From positions 27,326,176 through 27,390,175 of the forward strand of contig NC_135550.1 of NCBI RefSeq assembly GCF_964340395.1: a stretch of 64,000 bases of DNA, given 5' to 3'. Both the position numbers and the translations under genes were made by a program. The notes under the pieces are model-generated. The model saw nothing but the letters and a program-made list of their open reading frames with translations, searched no databases and was not told the origin of the DNA. Source of the stretch: Glandiceps talaboti. Its lineage: Eukaryota; Hemichordata; Enteropneusta; Spengelidae. Numbering within the stretch: position 1 is the first letter of the stretch; every line of letters begins with the position of its first letter. Of this stretch, positions 1 to 14,099 are shown one piece after another.

Positions 1-1530
1 TTTGCTATGATTAGTTCGACCATATAATTCGCTGACAAAATACCTGAATTCAGTTTTTTTTTAAAATAATGATTGTAGGTTCATGGTAGCGCGGCCTATT
101 GGCAGTACACATTGCTCCGGCTATATGTACGTAGCAGTGTATCTAGTGCTGAGCCTTGCATATGATCTCAATCAGGTTTTCAGTAGGATTCCGAGGTTTG
201 ACATTTCATCAGTCATTTCGTCACTCTTTTATCGGAGAGAAAGTTCGAGGCATGTGATTGGTTATTCGTTTCGTTTTCTTTGTAGGTTAAACGGTTACGC
301 TCAATTATGCCGGAGTACAAATGTCTATAGTCAGCTTTTACAGAATCAACATTACTGCCACGCCTCTACATTTAGTGGTTGTATGTACAACCCAGTGGAT
401 AATGCAAAACAATAGCTTTAAAACATAAATGTGTGAAGTGCACGATTCATTAATATGACAGCTGCATTATATTCTGATTCCCAGTCCTACTCCACAGGGA
501 GCGTGCAACAACTGTACCATGTACAGAGCCTTCATTTAAGTTCCCCCAAATCGTTTTATATAGTACAGGTATTGGGAGAAAATAAGGACAATTCACAAGA
601 AAATGGAAGACCCCGTTTTTCGACTAACAAGAAGATCAGCACAGTGTCTGAATTCAAAACTAAAAATTAGAGCAAATTTAAGTAGTTAGTACATGTATCG
701 GATAAATCTGACTATGAGTGTCACTGAATACATGATACAATAAACTTACACACAGTAGGCTTTACTTAAAAGCTCACAGGCGATCGTCCAAGCGTGTGTG
801 GCAATATGCCCAATATTGTGTACGTGGGTTACAAATGGCTGATACTCATGGCTGACTTTCATAACTTTGTAATCGATGACGATGGAGAGAATCAGGACCA
901 TTTGCGGAGTTTCTCCAGAGATTAAGCGAACAGGTTTCCATGATATTTAATATAGAATATATGCCCGGCCGTAAAATGAGATGCTCAACAAAGTCACCGA
1001 AGTAAACCACTTCCCAAATCATTGCAAGAAACATTTGCGGCACTGACATTTCTTAATATTATTTATCATAGTACAATTAGCTCTCATGGTGCAGCAACAT
1101 ATAATGCGTGGATTGTTGAGCATGGTGTGATAGGGTGTACCTATTCTAGGCTTGTAAATGCATCCCACATAGCCCTATGCGTATACATTTGGACCGTTCT
1201 TGCTATGGGCGCCTATTACCTTGTCTACTGAAATCGCCTCCTGAACTCTTTACTTCAATGTCTTTAAATCAAGGTATCCATCTCCCAAATGCAAATAAAT
1301 TTTGAATCTAAATCTGAATATAGATATTTCTACTTTTCAAAGGACAGTAAGCACCGAAATAAAGGAGGTTTGGTTTATTCATTATAAACCTATCCATTCC
1401 CGAGAAACATCTTTGTCACACGAAAGTTGATTTCTACTAGACATCTATGTCTTCTCTGTCGTTTAGTCGGGGAGTTCTGATCATGATGAGAAATGAAATA
1501 AACTTGGTGTAATTTAGTGGATCACATTTT

Positions 1531-1735
1531 CATGCTGTTATGTATTCATAGATCACAGGAATTTAATAAAAGAGTCTGTAGATTTTTCTTTAAATTGGTC
1601 ATAAAATACTTTTAAAAGTCAAACCGGTAATATCATTTGCGAAAAGTAAATTTGTATTCCGGTTTATGATCCGGAATGAATGTTCATTGCCTGTGAATAT
1701 CCGTGAGCATATCACATTTGGTATTTAGAACACTG
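1531..1735 (+). repeat. Diverged dispersed repeat, copy A
   Basis: This stretch shares an ordered series of blocks with 2759-2945: 'caggaatttaataa', 'agtaaatttgtattccgg' against 'agcaaatttgtataccgg', 'atgatccgga' against 'tgagtccgga', and 'gaatat.c.t.a.ca.atc'. The order and spacing agree, so the two are an old direct duplication or two copies of an unnamed interspersed repeat. No open frame or terminal repeat was found. Confidence 0.5.
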
Positions 1736-2043
1736 TCGATTCCGTCAATATATAGCTACGATTTCTTTTTCTTTTCTGTTCTTTTTGCCATGACGTTGTG
1801 AAGAAATCTGAATAATCAGTAGAAATAATTAACATATTCGAGAAAGATTCTAAAAAACATGATTATCTAGACCTATTCAAATTTAAAATCAAGAATTTCT
1901 ACTGACCTTTCGTCAGAGCATGATTAGACCACAGACAAAATCTTAAGCCTCAGTTGTAGTTTTGCAAGTCATATTTCTTTGAAATTTTGTTACCTTTTAT
2001 ATGAAAAATTGCCACATAAACTGAATTATTTTTATAATAGAAA

Positions 2044-2247
2044 ATGTCTACATCCACATTTTGTGATAAGTGTCACCAAATTGAAGATTTCAAGCATGCT
2101 ATTTTTGAGTGTAGCAATATAAAAACACATTTTTGGAAGAACGTTACATTTAATTCGGTCGTCAAGAAAGTGTGCAACTTTAACATGGTTGGAAAAATAT
2201 GTATATTCTTTGGATACCAATACAGATCAGAAGAGTTGACGTTCTAA
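2044..2247 (+). mobile_element. LINE (L1/Tx1-like) reverse-transcriptase C-terminal scrap
   Basis: A 67-codon frame begins with the pattern C-x2-C-x8-H-x4-C followed by 'IKTHFW' (CDKCHQIEDFKHAIFEC). This arrangement is the short zinc-knuckle segment found just after the reverse-transcriptase domain of many L1-clade non-LTR retrotransposons, where it ends in F-W. The rest of the reverse transcriptase is not open upstream (stops lie directly 5'), so this is a short dead 3' fragment. The identification rests on motif spacing only. Confidence 0.45.
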
Positions 2248-2273
2248 ACCTTCTTATGGCAACATCCTTGTTA

Positions 2274-2331
2274 GTGCACAAAGCCAAAGTCACTTATAAA
2301 GCTGCACAAAGCCAAAGTCACTTATAAAGCT
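2274..2331 (+). repeat. 28-bp tandem duplication
   Basis: The unit 'gcacaaagccaaagtcactt' plus 'ataaagct' occurs twice back to back with no difference, which indicates a recent slippage or repair event just downstream of the LINE scrap. Confidence 0.8.
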
Positions 2332-2758
2332 GCGACCGTTAGATATTTGTAATTAAAAGTGAACTGATGATGTTGTAAAATTACTTTAATATTACAATAT
2401 TTCAACTCTGATTTTGAGCCCTCGCCACAATTCTAGAAAAACATGACAGAAATAAGCAAACATTTTTACCTTGATTTGTAAAAAAAGAAGAATTGTGAAA
2501 AATTCAATTAATACTGATATTGGTAGAGTTGTGTGGGTGAGTTGATTATGGTTTTGACCAAAGTTTTTCCTTGCTGATAGCAGTTCAAAGTCAATTTACA
2601 TTGGATGACGTATCTTTCTTGAGTTTATCAATTATATTTTTGTTCCATCTTGTACAAAAAGCAATAAAATTGTTGTTTTGCAAAAAAAACACCAAAAACC
2701 AAACAAAACAAAAGACGTTACCTACAATCACCTATGATAATTTACTTGATCACAGTCT

Positions 2759-2945
2759 CATGTTGTCATACACTCGTAGTTCTCAGGAATTTAATAACAC
2801 TTTCCAGGTTTTTTAAGTAGATGGTCGTAAATATTTGCGATCCGTGTAAAGCAAATTTGTATACCGGCCATGAGTCCGGAAAATATTGATATATAGTGCT
2901 CATGAATATTCATAACCACATCGCGTGACGTTGGTTCTTTGTATG
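2759..2945 (+). repeat. Diverged dispersed repeat, copy B
   Basis: Partner of the repeat at 1531-1735, in the same orientation and with the same block order (see that entry). Divergence is visible by eye, so the duplication is not recent. Confidence 0.5.
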
Positions 2946-3060
2946 GATATAGGTTATCTTAGACGGGAAGATCCATCGTTGATGTGCATGTAACTACTTG
3001 CTATTAGAGCTTACAAGTGGTTACATACTAGTAAGGGGTACAGCATTTGATTTCGATGGA

Positions 3061-3187
3061 CGGGGGGGGGGGGGGGGGTGGCTGGAGGATTTGGACCTAA
3101 CAACATTTTTTCCGGCTACTACGACAGAAATTTTTTTCCATGACCAACCAACTTATTTACCTAGTGGGGGAACGACAATATCTTTTA

Positions 3188-3248
<61 letters not shown>

Positions 3249-3405
3249 ACGCACACACACACACACACACACATACATACACATACACACACACACACGC
3301 ACGCACGCACGCACGCACGCACATGCATGCATGCATGTATACATACATACATACATACATACATACATACATACATACATACATACATACATACATACAT
3401 ACACA
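3061..3405 (+). repeat. Poly-G run and compound (AC)n/(GCAC)n/(ACAT)n microsatellite
   Basis: A G homopolymer at 3061-3079 is followed, after about 110 unique bases, by about 215 bp of (AC)n grading into (GCAC)n and (ACAT)n. Several long frames on both strands here are only translated dinucleotide and tetranucleotide repeat (Thr-His, Tyr-Ile-His-Thr, Val-Cys-Met-Tyr) and are not genes. Confidence 0.95.
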
Positions 3406-4435
3406 ACTTTTTATTCTTGAAATTTATGGATGTAGCTTATTGCAAAAGTAGCAGATAAAATTTGAAAGTAGGCTTTAAAAATTGAAGTATGAGGGAGCCA
3501 AGTGGGGTGTGTTTGGGAGAGAGGTTCCCCCCCCCCCCCGCCCTTGGAGATGTTTCAGACTCTATGTTCAAGGACTAAAAGATGATTCCTTCTGGTGCTA
3601 TTTTAAAAGGACCAAAAGAGTGCTAACTGGTTCTCTTTTAATCTGCCAAGGTGATAACAATACCCTCTCCTGATCACAATTGAAATTTAAGAAAATTAAG
3701 AACTTGAAGAATCTCCAAGTATAATGTTAACGTTGCATGTTACATAATTCAAAATCTATTAGTATTACATGTATTATAATGAAATATTGTAGTATTCAAG
3801 GTACTAAGTCAGGTCATTACTCTCAGTAATTTGATTTGATCGTAGTGATTTGAATTGTTTCCGCATTTGCCAACAGTTAGTATGAACCTTTGACAATCAT
3901 TTTTAAAAAGTTTAAGTACTGCCACCGCGTGCCAGAAACACTATGTACCTGGGAATTTGACATTTATAGCTAGTTTCCGCACTTACAGCCCAACAATTTT
4001 TTTTAGCTCATACACTTGAAGCATTTTTTTGTGTCTTGAGTTGATAAGCAATTTTCCCCTACTTTTCGCCTCCAACATTTCCCCCCGAAAATCCCCCACC
4101 CACCCCACCCCAGGTGTAAAACGTGTACCCCTAAGCGGCAACAACTTAAACGACTAATCTTTAAGTCTATGGTTATCTTCGGACAATCTGCTAACTTGTG
4201 TCCATTCATTATCTATGACATTCATTGTTTAAAGGTCAAATCGGACACTGTTCTTATTAGTAACGGCACACCACATATGGAAATCGTAAATCTTTATACT
4301 GAGTTTTATACAAACACATGTCAATTGTTCTAATTTCCGCCGTTTGTATTGCAGATATCAAATAGTCAATTTCATCAATATCGTCATAGGTCTAGCACAG
4401 TCACGTGATGACCTACCAATAAGAAGTCGGGTGGG
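3406..4435. other. Intergenic, upstream of the lectin gene
   Basis: No gene is seen. The stretch holds a C-rich run near 3528-3543 and unique AT-rich sequence, ending at the candidate TATA box of the lectin gene. Confidence 0.5.
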
Positions 4436-4440
4436 ATTGC

Positions 4441-4520
4441 TATATATTCTGAACGTTTCTGACTTTAAACCACTCGTTTGAGGTTTTCATGTGACTGCCA
4501 TAACGAAGAACAACTCATAG
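4441..4520 (+). promoter_or_regulatory. Candidate TATA box and 5' UTR exon of the SUEL lectin gene
   Basis: A TATA-like 'tatatattct' at 4441 is followed about 80 bp later by a strong donor 'catag|gtaagc' (exon end 4520). The next acceptor upstream of the lectin start codon is 'tttgtttacag' ending at 5342, eight bases before the ATG. A short non-coding first exon from about 4470 to 4520 spliced to 5343 would explain both signals. Inference from sequence only. Confidence 0.35.
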
Positions 4521-5350
4521 GTAAGCAGAATTCATTGCATTTCTTCGGCTTTTCTTCTAATTGCATACTAGAGTGAGCGTTTACTTGAAAGTGTATTCGG
4601 TTCAACCGTTCGGTTATTGTATAGTGAGAATTTAACTTAATTGTGACTCTGACATCAGACATGTATGGGTCACAAACTTACCTTTGCACTTTAAAGCATA
4701 GGGGCGTGTAGTGTTTCTTCGATTGTTATTTTTCATGTCTTCAGGCTTAAGATAACATATGTTTTGACCATATACTAGATTGATACGTTTGTAGCAGCAG
4801 TATTCGTATAATATTTTCCTTAATATAACGGCAATCTAAGCAATAATACGTGCCCCTGTGCCTTAAGGTAAATGTTTTCCTTTAGCCATAGAATGCATAC
4901 ACAATATTTCTCCTTTATTCTACGATGTAGTCTCCTGGTCCGCATTTGTATTCTAGCAGAACTGGACGTTCTCAACATGAAATCCATCTATTATTTCCAA
5001 ACACCTCCACATCGAAATATAAAACTTTCATCCTACTTACAGTGTAAATGGACGATTTTACGTTCGATGGGAATCCTTGTGAAAAAACTTAAAGATAAAC
5101 AGCAAACAAAACAAAAACTGTCAATTGATAGGAAACGACTCAATACTCAGAAAGAGTCCAATGAAAGAACATTCTACATGTGACGGTATATTTAATTACA
5201 ACGATACTTCATCACTGCATCATCGATATTTCTTAAGTTCTGTTAAATGTCATTTTGGTAGAAGTTCGACATGTTAACGTAAACAGTTGATTGGGTTCAC
5301 ACTGTAGCTTTTTTTTCAAAATGTTTGTGAACTTGTTTACAGGAAGTACC

Positions 5351-6556
5351 ATGAAGCTTTTCCTGATAACTCTGCTGGTGTTGACCTTGTCAGCTTTCGC
5401 AGACCACTCTGGTATGTGATTACATTAATACCCCATATACGCTTTGTTTTCTGTGTGTATTGAATGTTAATTACAAGATGTTTCGACTCTCAGAATGTAA
5501 TTCAACCCGTTGACAGTTTTCATATCCTGGTAAAACAATTGATTTATGTTGCAGTGTCAGATATCAGTCAAATATGTATTTCCTGATAGGGTGGAAATTT
5601 TCCCAAGACTTGAAATGTAGAAATGAGACATTTCTAACCAGCTGATATTAACCAAATTATGACAAGCGATGACAGTTTACCATTTACACTATTTCAGTTC
5701 ACTAATTCAATTCAATAACTTACATGTAATTCATTTCAAATGGACAATTTGGTTTGGGAAACAATGGCTACACAATTTGAATAGAGACAGTAATATCACA
5801 AAAAGGTTATACATTGTAAGTACATGTCACATGACTGAAACGACAAAATTGACCAGAGTAAAAGTGGTAAAATATGTTGAAACTTATGGATACAATTCTT
5901 ACTTGATAGTCAATTTTGAAACAAACATATACAAGAAAAGTTTGCTAGTAGTGCTTGCAATGAAAGTTTTGCATAAAAAAGGTATTATAAGATATCATTA
6001 TTCAATCTAACGAAAAAGATAAAATTTCAGAGTACAAAACCCTGTTTTTCCCTATTTCCAAGATTGCCTCAGTATTTGCATCCAATTTGATTTTATTTCC
6101 GTGTACACTGCTTCGTTATCGTCTACTTCGGTAAGCATATTTATAAGACGTGAACACAGATCACAACCGGGTAACTTTGTTTACCATTGATCAGGATGTT
6201 ATCTCCGAATCTCACACAAACTTCTTAGAGCTAGGATTATGCATTATTTGATGAAACTAGCTTTCTAACGTTAACATGTTTTTTGGGATAATGTTTAGCA
6301 AAGTTTTACATCCTAAAACAATCATCAAACTTATTTTGTATAAAATATTCAGAAGTCAAAGTTTATTTTATCTTTTATGATTGTAGCTGATGCGACAAAT
6401 GACAGCGAAGACCTGGGTGCGTCAAACGCATCACGTGAGTATCATTCCACAACGTTGAATGAGTTGACAGTAATGATAATACATACATACATACATACAT
6501 ACATACATACATACATACATACATACATACATACATACATACATACACACACACAC

Positions 6557-6587
<31 letters not shown>

Positions 6588-6594
6588 CATACAT

Positions 6595-6627
<33 letters not shown>

Positions 6628-8262
6628 GACATGCATGCATGCATGCATACATACATACATACATACATACATACATACATACATACATGCATACATACAT
6701 ACATACATACATACATACATACATACATACATACATACCGTGCCCAATCATGTGACCACGTTGTTTTCTCTTGATCTAGAGGACTTATACGAAGAAATGA
6801 CCAACGATCTGTTCGACCAAATCCAAGGCAGCAACTATGTCTACACTAATCAAGAACCATTACGTGAGTATTCAAATATATTTTAAGCACAGTTGTACAC
6901 AACGCCTAGGTGAGCATGATACGATATACATGTCGTAGTACTGCACATTCATGTCATGATTGTCCAACCAGAAATAAAATGTTTACTTTGCTTTGTTATT
7001 TATATGTCACAGTGATGTTAATTATCTATATTCCATATGTGGAAGAGGAAAGGCTATACCCAATGACATCGGCCGTGAGATATGACATCACATGAAAACC
7101 TTTAGATAATGATTGCTGGTTTTCCTATGTGATAATTGGACTACCAATATATCAGTCTTGGTGTTACTTTACGTTGCGTAATATTGGCCAAGGTCACTGC
7201 CAAGTTGTTAACTTTCGGAGTAGAATTCATTAGTAAGTTTCAGCGTGCTGTGTCACTGAGACATGTTAATAGAAACTTATGTTACGTTTTAATACCATCA
7301 AATGAAAGCACGCCTTTATATTACTACTTGTAGAAACAATTGGTTGTTTCCGTGATACAAGCCAACGTGCTATACCGACACTGGAAGGACAGGATTATCG
7401 TCTCGATGGCGCCTACAGACAACGTCAGGATGCAATCAACAAATGTGCTAATGCAGCAGCAAGCCGTGGCTTTAACATCTTTGCTGTCCAACATGGTGGA
7501 TGGTGTGCTTCCAGTGCTGATGCCCTTGATACATACGATAAATATGGTCCGTCAGAAAGCTGCATGAACGACGGTGAGGGAGGACCATGGGCGAACCACG
7601 TCTATGCCCTGGTACAAGACGTTCTCGTCTGTGAACATCAGATGTTGGAGTTGGAATGTGTTTACGGAGGTATCCATATTGTATCAGCTAATTATGGTCG
7701 TACTGTTGATGGCAATACGTGTCCACACCGTTCGATTAGAACTACCGAATGTGGTGCTGAGACTAGCTTTGATGTTGTGGAAGGACTGTGTGAAGGCCAG
7801 GCATCTTGCTCCGTACGGGCCAGTAACAGCGTGTTTGGGGACCCCTGTGTATACACCTTCAAATACCTTGAAGTCCAGTACACCTGTAAGTATAAAACTG
7901 TGATCACGTGTTTTTCCTTTAACTTTTCAGCTACAGTTACTTTTCAAAGTTTTGTTTTGGATTTTAAAAGGTCTTGTTATTGTAGGAGGTTACCTCTCAA
8001 TGTTATTCCCTATTGACCCCCTCCCTACACGTGAAAGAGGGAATTCGACTTATGAGTATTTATAGTCAGGGACTACCTATTGGTATGGACACTTTGCCTG
8101 AATTGCATTCAATTTGTTTGTAGAGTTCATCGAAAGCTTCGAATCTACACGTGTTTACTCGCATCTATTTGCCTCGTAAAGCACTTTGAGAGATGTGGGG
8201 AAAGTGTTAAACTAACGTTATTAATTTTTATTTTAGGTGTTCGTACGAGTGGTGACGAATAG
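5351..8262 (+). CDS. Secreted WSC-like + SUEL (rhamnose-binding) lectin, 5 coding exons
   Basis: Exons 5351-5411, 6387-6434, 6780-6863, 7334-7885 and 8237-8262 join to 256 aa; every intron is phase 1. Residues 1-17 are a signal peptide (MKLFLITLLVLTLSAFA). Residues 21-64 form an acidic low-complexity spacer. Residues 66-152 are a Cys-containing WSC-like domain (IGCFRD at the start, GGWCASS, then GEGGPWANHVY). Residues 161-249 are a SUEL-type galactose/rhamnose-binding lectin domain with the family marks YGRT, TECG, GDPC and the closing YLEVQYTC; the last Cys is completed by the final exon. The family binds L-rhamnose or D-galactose and acts in eggs, mucus and innate recognition, so a secreted glycan binder is the likely role. 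A large (ACAT)n microsatellite fills the second coding intron. Coding status is very likely; ligand is inferred from family. Confidence 0.88.
6479..6738 (+). repeat. (ACAT)n microsatellite in lectin intron 2
   Basis: About 260 bp of (ACAT)n interrupted by (AC)n and 'gcatgcatgc' blocks. It ends about 40 bp before the acceptor of the third coding exon (exon start 6780). The long frames covering it are translated repeat. Confidence 0.95.
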
Positions 8263-10121
<1,859 letters not shown>

Positions 10122-10180
10122 TTATCTTCCTGGTATTGCTGACTTAAAGGTATATATTATGGATATATTGATATAAATAG

Positions 10181-10521
10181 ATTAAAGGACACAAGCTGAG
10201 TTAATACATGTTTAGGCGATGTTTTTACTATATATTTAAAAGGTACTCGCATTATTACACCTAAACCACTATTTGAAATTGACTGAACTCAAACCTTGTA
10301 TTAAGATATAACTCATACACGATCCGATGACGTAATTTATGATACGTATAAAAAGTGTTCAGGAAATTCCTAGTATGCAATCAAACAAGTCCAGATCTTA
10401 AGACAATCTTGATGTTCTAGTAGAAGACATACATCGACATTAGCATTATACTGGAATGCGGTTTTATTGAAGGATCTTCACTTGAGTAAAAAGCTTATAA
10501 ACTCAGCTTGAGCCACTTTAG
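10181..10521 (+). mobile_element. MITE-like element, copy 1
   Basis: A repeat of about 340 bp begins near 'ttaaaggacacaagctgagt' and ends near 'aactcagcttgagcc'. The terminal 11-mer 'caagctgagtt' is exactly inverted at the other end. A second copy lies at 18834-19175 with shared internal blocks ('aggtactcgc', 'aactcaaacc', 'atgacgtaattta'). Small size, terminal inverted repeats and no coding frame point to a non-autonomous DNA transposon. It lies just 3' of the cytokine-like gene (its stop codon is at 10726-10728) and supplies an AATAAA on the minus strand (10463-10468) that this gene could use. Confidence 0.6.
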
Positions 10522-10725
10522 AGGGAGAAATGTTTAAATTGCCTATATAATTATGTGACTTAACTACTTTGATATCTTAATACTTAAAATAGTATCAAAA
10601 AGTTGCCAGAAACAATCTGACTGCATTTCATTTACAGTCAACATTGACTTACAGTTGTTCTATATTATATGGTCAAGTGGTATACATGCATCCATATACA
10701 AGATTCACTAGTCTACATTGTTCAA

Positions 10726-13681
10726 TTAAATGTCATATTCCCTCTTTACAATCAAACGCAACCTTGAATAATCAATAATTAGAGAACGTACAGCGGCTTT
10801 GTAACACAGTGACACATCATCAACCTCTTGACAGGAATCCTGAAAAGAGTAAAAGAAAACCGCAAAAACTTGAATGTCACATAAAAATGCATGACTGTTT
10901 AAAAGTTAGTCAAGAGTTACCGTGACTTTTTTGTTTTGCTAGTAATTTCATATAAACCTGTCAATCTTATAACTGTCTGTGAAGAAACAAAATGGGGACG
11001 AAATATTAAAAAGATCTCTACTGAATCTTTAACGGGCTCGATAAATACGTCATACTCGTAGACTTATCAAACCCCACACTGTCACACATACCTGACTTAA
11101 ATCAGCTGATTGTACACGGAGAGACGTATCAAAGTCACTGTAACCTACATCCAAACGGTATGATTATTTTATACATTCTCTTCAAGTGCACATGACTCTG
11201 ACTTTCAATTGTGTTAGCCTTTGGTTTTAAAGGAAATATTGTTAATTGCCACGTTCTCAGGATAACTAGAATTAGTACAATGGCACCTACCTTGCAATTC
11301 AAGTACATGTATTAGTTTGGACCGGGCATAATTCTGTGTCTACCACAGAAAACACAATTGTGACACAAATATTACACAATCGTTAGATGAACGACACGCA
11401 TGAAAGTTATCACAAAGTTGACGATGACAACTGCATTGAAAATGGGATATTGTATTTAAAACTGGGGAATTTTATGACAAAGTCTGTTTACCCACCGTAC
11501 TACAGTTTTGTAATTGACTTATGACATAGTCAACCTGACAACTTGAAACAGTGGTTGTCGATGCTGTAAGGGTTGAGACGGAATTCGGACTATCTGAACG
11601 GGAAGTCAGATGAGTGTCAACAGTATTCCATTGCTGGGTCAGCTATAACGAGAGTTGATATAATGTCATTAGCGTTCTATTCTACGCATGGTACGATTCT
11701 GTCTACAAGTAATGTCATCGTGAACCGTGAAATATTTCCAGGGGATGGGCTAAATGCTGTTTGACAGAACTTTATTTGTTTGACAGAACTGGAGAGTCGC
11801 TGATGAAAAGGTCCAGTGTCTTCGAAATATTTGGGCTAAAATTGTATGGTTTGTGGTGATACTATGTAAGTTAATTTATACTACAAAATCTGGGGTCATG
11901 AGATAATTGGTACTGTATGTACAATATACAATGTACGTCTGTGCATGGAGGTATACCTCCATTGACTGTGTATGTGACAATCTGTCTGGATGTTTACACA
12001 GTATTCCGCAGATACAGATACAGATACAGATACAGATACAGATACAGATACAGATACAGATACAGATACAGATACAGATACAGATACAGGTACAGGTACA
12101 GTTACAGTTACAGGTACAGGTACAGGTACAGGTACAGGTACAGGTACAGGTACAGGTACAGATACAGATACAGGTGCAGGTGCAGGTGCAGGTGCAGGTA
12201 CAGGTACAGGTACAGGTACAGGTACAGGTACTAGGTACAGGTACAGGTACAGGTACAGGTATGTTAATGGGTGTCAAACAAGTATCTAAACTGTAAGCGT
12301 TATCCAACCAAATCCTCAGTGTCAATGGTTCAACTTTAATTGCATATGATGGTAACAAAGAGCATTGTGGTTATATCACCACATGAGAAAGAACATATGC
12401 CGTTTGCAATATAACATCGGATAGTATGAAATAAACACCCCGTGTTGATGTAACTAGTCCAAAATTAGATTTCTTCAAAACTGTGTACATTTTTATCCAC
12501 GCAGTATCATACAAAGTGTCTTTCCTAGATCTACTTATTTACTACACACATCAGAATCGTATAATGTTTCCATATATAGTTACAACAAAATAACGTTATT
12601 TGCACTTGAATAAGCGAGAAAGAACATCAATCAAAACATATTCGGAAAATATTATGACAAAAAGCTAGTATAAGATTTACCTTGATGTTTTCCACCATAG
12701 CAACCAAACTAACAATAACCTCTTTAAGGTTGTCAGCAAAGGAATTAGTATTTCTGTAATCAGCCAAGGCTTCGTCATCTTTAGCAATTATTCTCAACCA
12801 TGGTATAGTACATGTTGAAAGTTTCCTTACAATAACTTCCAGCTTCTGGTTATTCTGAAGGAACAATAAAATGCTTTGAAATTAATAAAAGAGACTGGGT
12901 TAACGAACATACATCACATATAATATCCGCCAGGATTATTACATAACAAGGAACCATGTTGATTGTTAACCAGTCCAGTCCTGATAAAAATTATATATGA
13001 GTTACTGATATGTTAGCAAAATATAAATGAAACGCTCTATTTCTTTTAATACCAGCCTCGATGTATTATGTAAAATTAATTATACTCATAATGCTGACGT
13101 CAGGACAAGACAGGAAAAGACAAGATGACACGACACGACACGACACGACACAACACAACACGACACGACACGACACGACACGACACAACGCAACGCAACG
13201 CAACGCAACGCAACACAACACAACACAACACAACACAACACAACACAACACAACACAACAATGGGGCTTCACCAATATGACATACCTCCCACTGAGCCTC
13301 GTTGTCGGTGTAACATCTAGAGTCGACCTCAAATATTCTTGGTAGGTCCGAGTCTCTTGGCTAGAATGAAAGCGACATACCAAAGTTTATTGATGATGTA
13401 TGTTACATTCACGCACACTATAAACGTCTTTTATTTACATGTACATTAACCATTTCTATAAATCGTGCTAACAAGCCGTATTTATTTTTTCTTGTATACT
13501 GACGTATACGACTAACCAAGTTAATTAGTGAGGCTTATATTGATAAATAAACATGACGAACACTAACATGCCTAACTAATACACACATATATATATATAA
13601 TTAAATCCGAGAGTTGCCACAATATATATATAATATCATATTCAAGCGTATATATATATATATTTATTTATTCAATCATAT

Positions 13682-13766
<85 letters not shown>

Positions 13767-14075
13767 GAGATATATATGAATACGAGAGTTCATATACTAA
13801 ATAATTTATATAATTACATAAATTAAATCCAAGAGTTGACATAACATAAATAGAATAATTGATATTAATATATAATCATAACTCACCCAATTCCCAGATA
13901 CGCTTCTGATGGCGTTAATTTTTCCATTAATAATGGTTTTAGCAAGATTACCAAGATCGCTACACACTGATCGTCTTTGTATCGGTTTGCCGTCACAATA
14001 AAACATCACAGCCGAAATTATCACCACAACAAAGTATAAACTTTTTGAAAAGTAAAATAAATAAATAAAATTCAA
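10726..14075 (-). CDS. Putative secreted four-helix cytokine-like protein, 5' end unresolved
   Basis: Minus-strand exons up to about 14075-13887, then 13360-13286, 12854-12681 and 10839-10726 join through consensus GT/AG sites, all three introns in phase 0. The first visible exon has no in-frame ATG early enough; it may begin at an acceptor ending at 14041, so a short upstream exon with the start codon is missing from the model. Visible protein is about 171-183 aa. A hydrophobic stretch (SLYFVVVIISAVMFYCDG) looks like a signal peptide, followed by 'KPIQRRS' and four amphipathic segments: around SVCSDLGNLAKTIINGKINA, NNQKLEVIVRKLSTC.., SFADNLKEVIVSLVAMVENI, and the last exon's SLCYKAAVRSLIIDYSRLRL. 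Five Cys are spread over four exons. Signal peptide, length near 180, four helices and only phase-0 introns match class I helical cytokine genes, but no family signature was recognised. Secreted helical protein is the safer reading. Confidence 0.5.
12009..12260 (+). repeat. (GATACA)n/(GGTACA)n hexanucleotide repeat
   Basis: About 250 bp of 6-bp units that switch from 'cagata' to 'cagtta', 'caggta' and 'caggtg' variants in blocks. Because the unit is divisible by three, long frames exist in all phases on both strands (Gln-Ile, Tyr-Arg, Thr-Asp, Cys-Thr); none is a gene. It sits inside the last intron of the cytokine-like gene. Confidence 0.95.
13104..13260 (+). repeat. Pentanucleotide (ACGAC/AACAC)n repeat
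   Basis: Roughly 150 bp of 5-bp units with block-wise variants 'gacac', 'caacg' and 'caaca'. It ends 25 bp from the donor of the second visible exon of the cytokine-like gene (exon 13286-13360). Confidence 0.9.
13684..13766 (+). repeat. (TA)n microsatellite
   Basis: More than 75 bp of pure alternating TA, flanked by shorter TA runs at 13590-13660, within an intron of the cytokine-like gene. Confidence 0.95.
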
Positions 14076-14099
14076 TACAATAAATGTGCTACTTTGATT

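Larger units (their letters stand above)
1..3060. other. Left flank, no recognised gene
   Basis: Apart from the LINE scrap and the repeat pair, no protein family is recognisable on either strand. Frames at 83-415 (+), 846-1049 (-) and 1022-1231 (+) lack coding character: no domain, no consistent flanking splice sites, and some overlap each other on opposite strands. Confidence 0.5.

Noticed and set aside
3153-3451. Long frames rich in Thr-His, Val-Cys and Met-Tyr-Val-Cys on both strands
   Set aside because: They are translations of (AC)n and (ACAT)n microsatellite in several frames at once; the same applies to 6375-6751, 9781-10176 and 30747-31266.
11876-12358. Frames of 99-160 codons in every phase
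   Set aside because: A 6-bp repeat (GATACA/GGTACA) is open in all frames; no unique coding sequence is involved.
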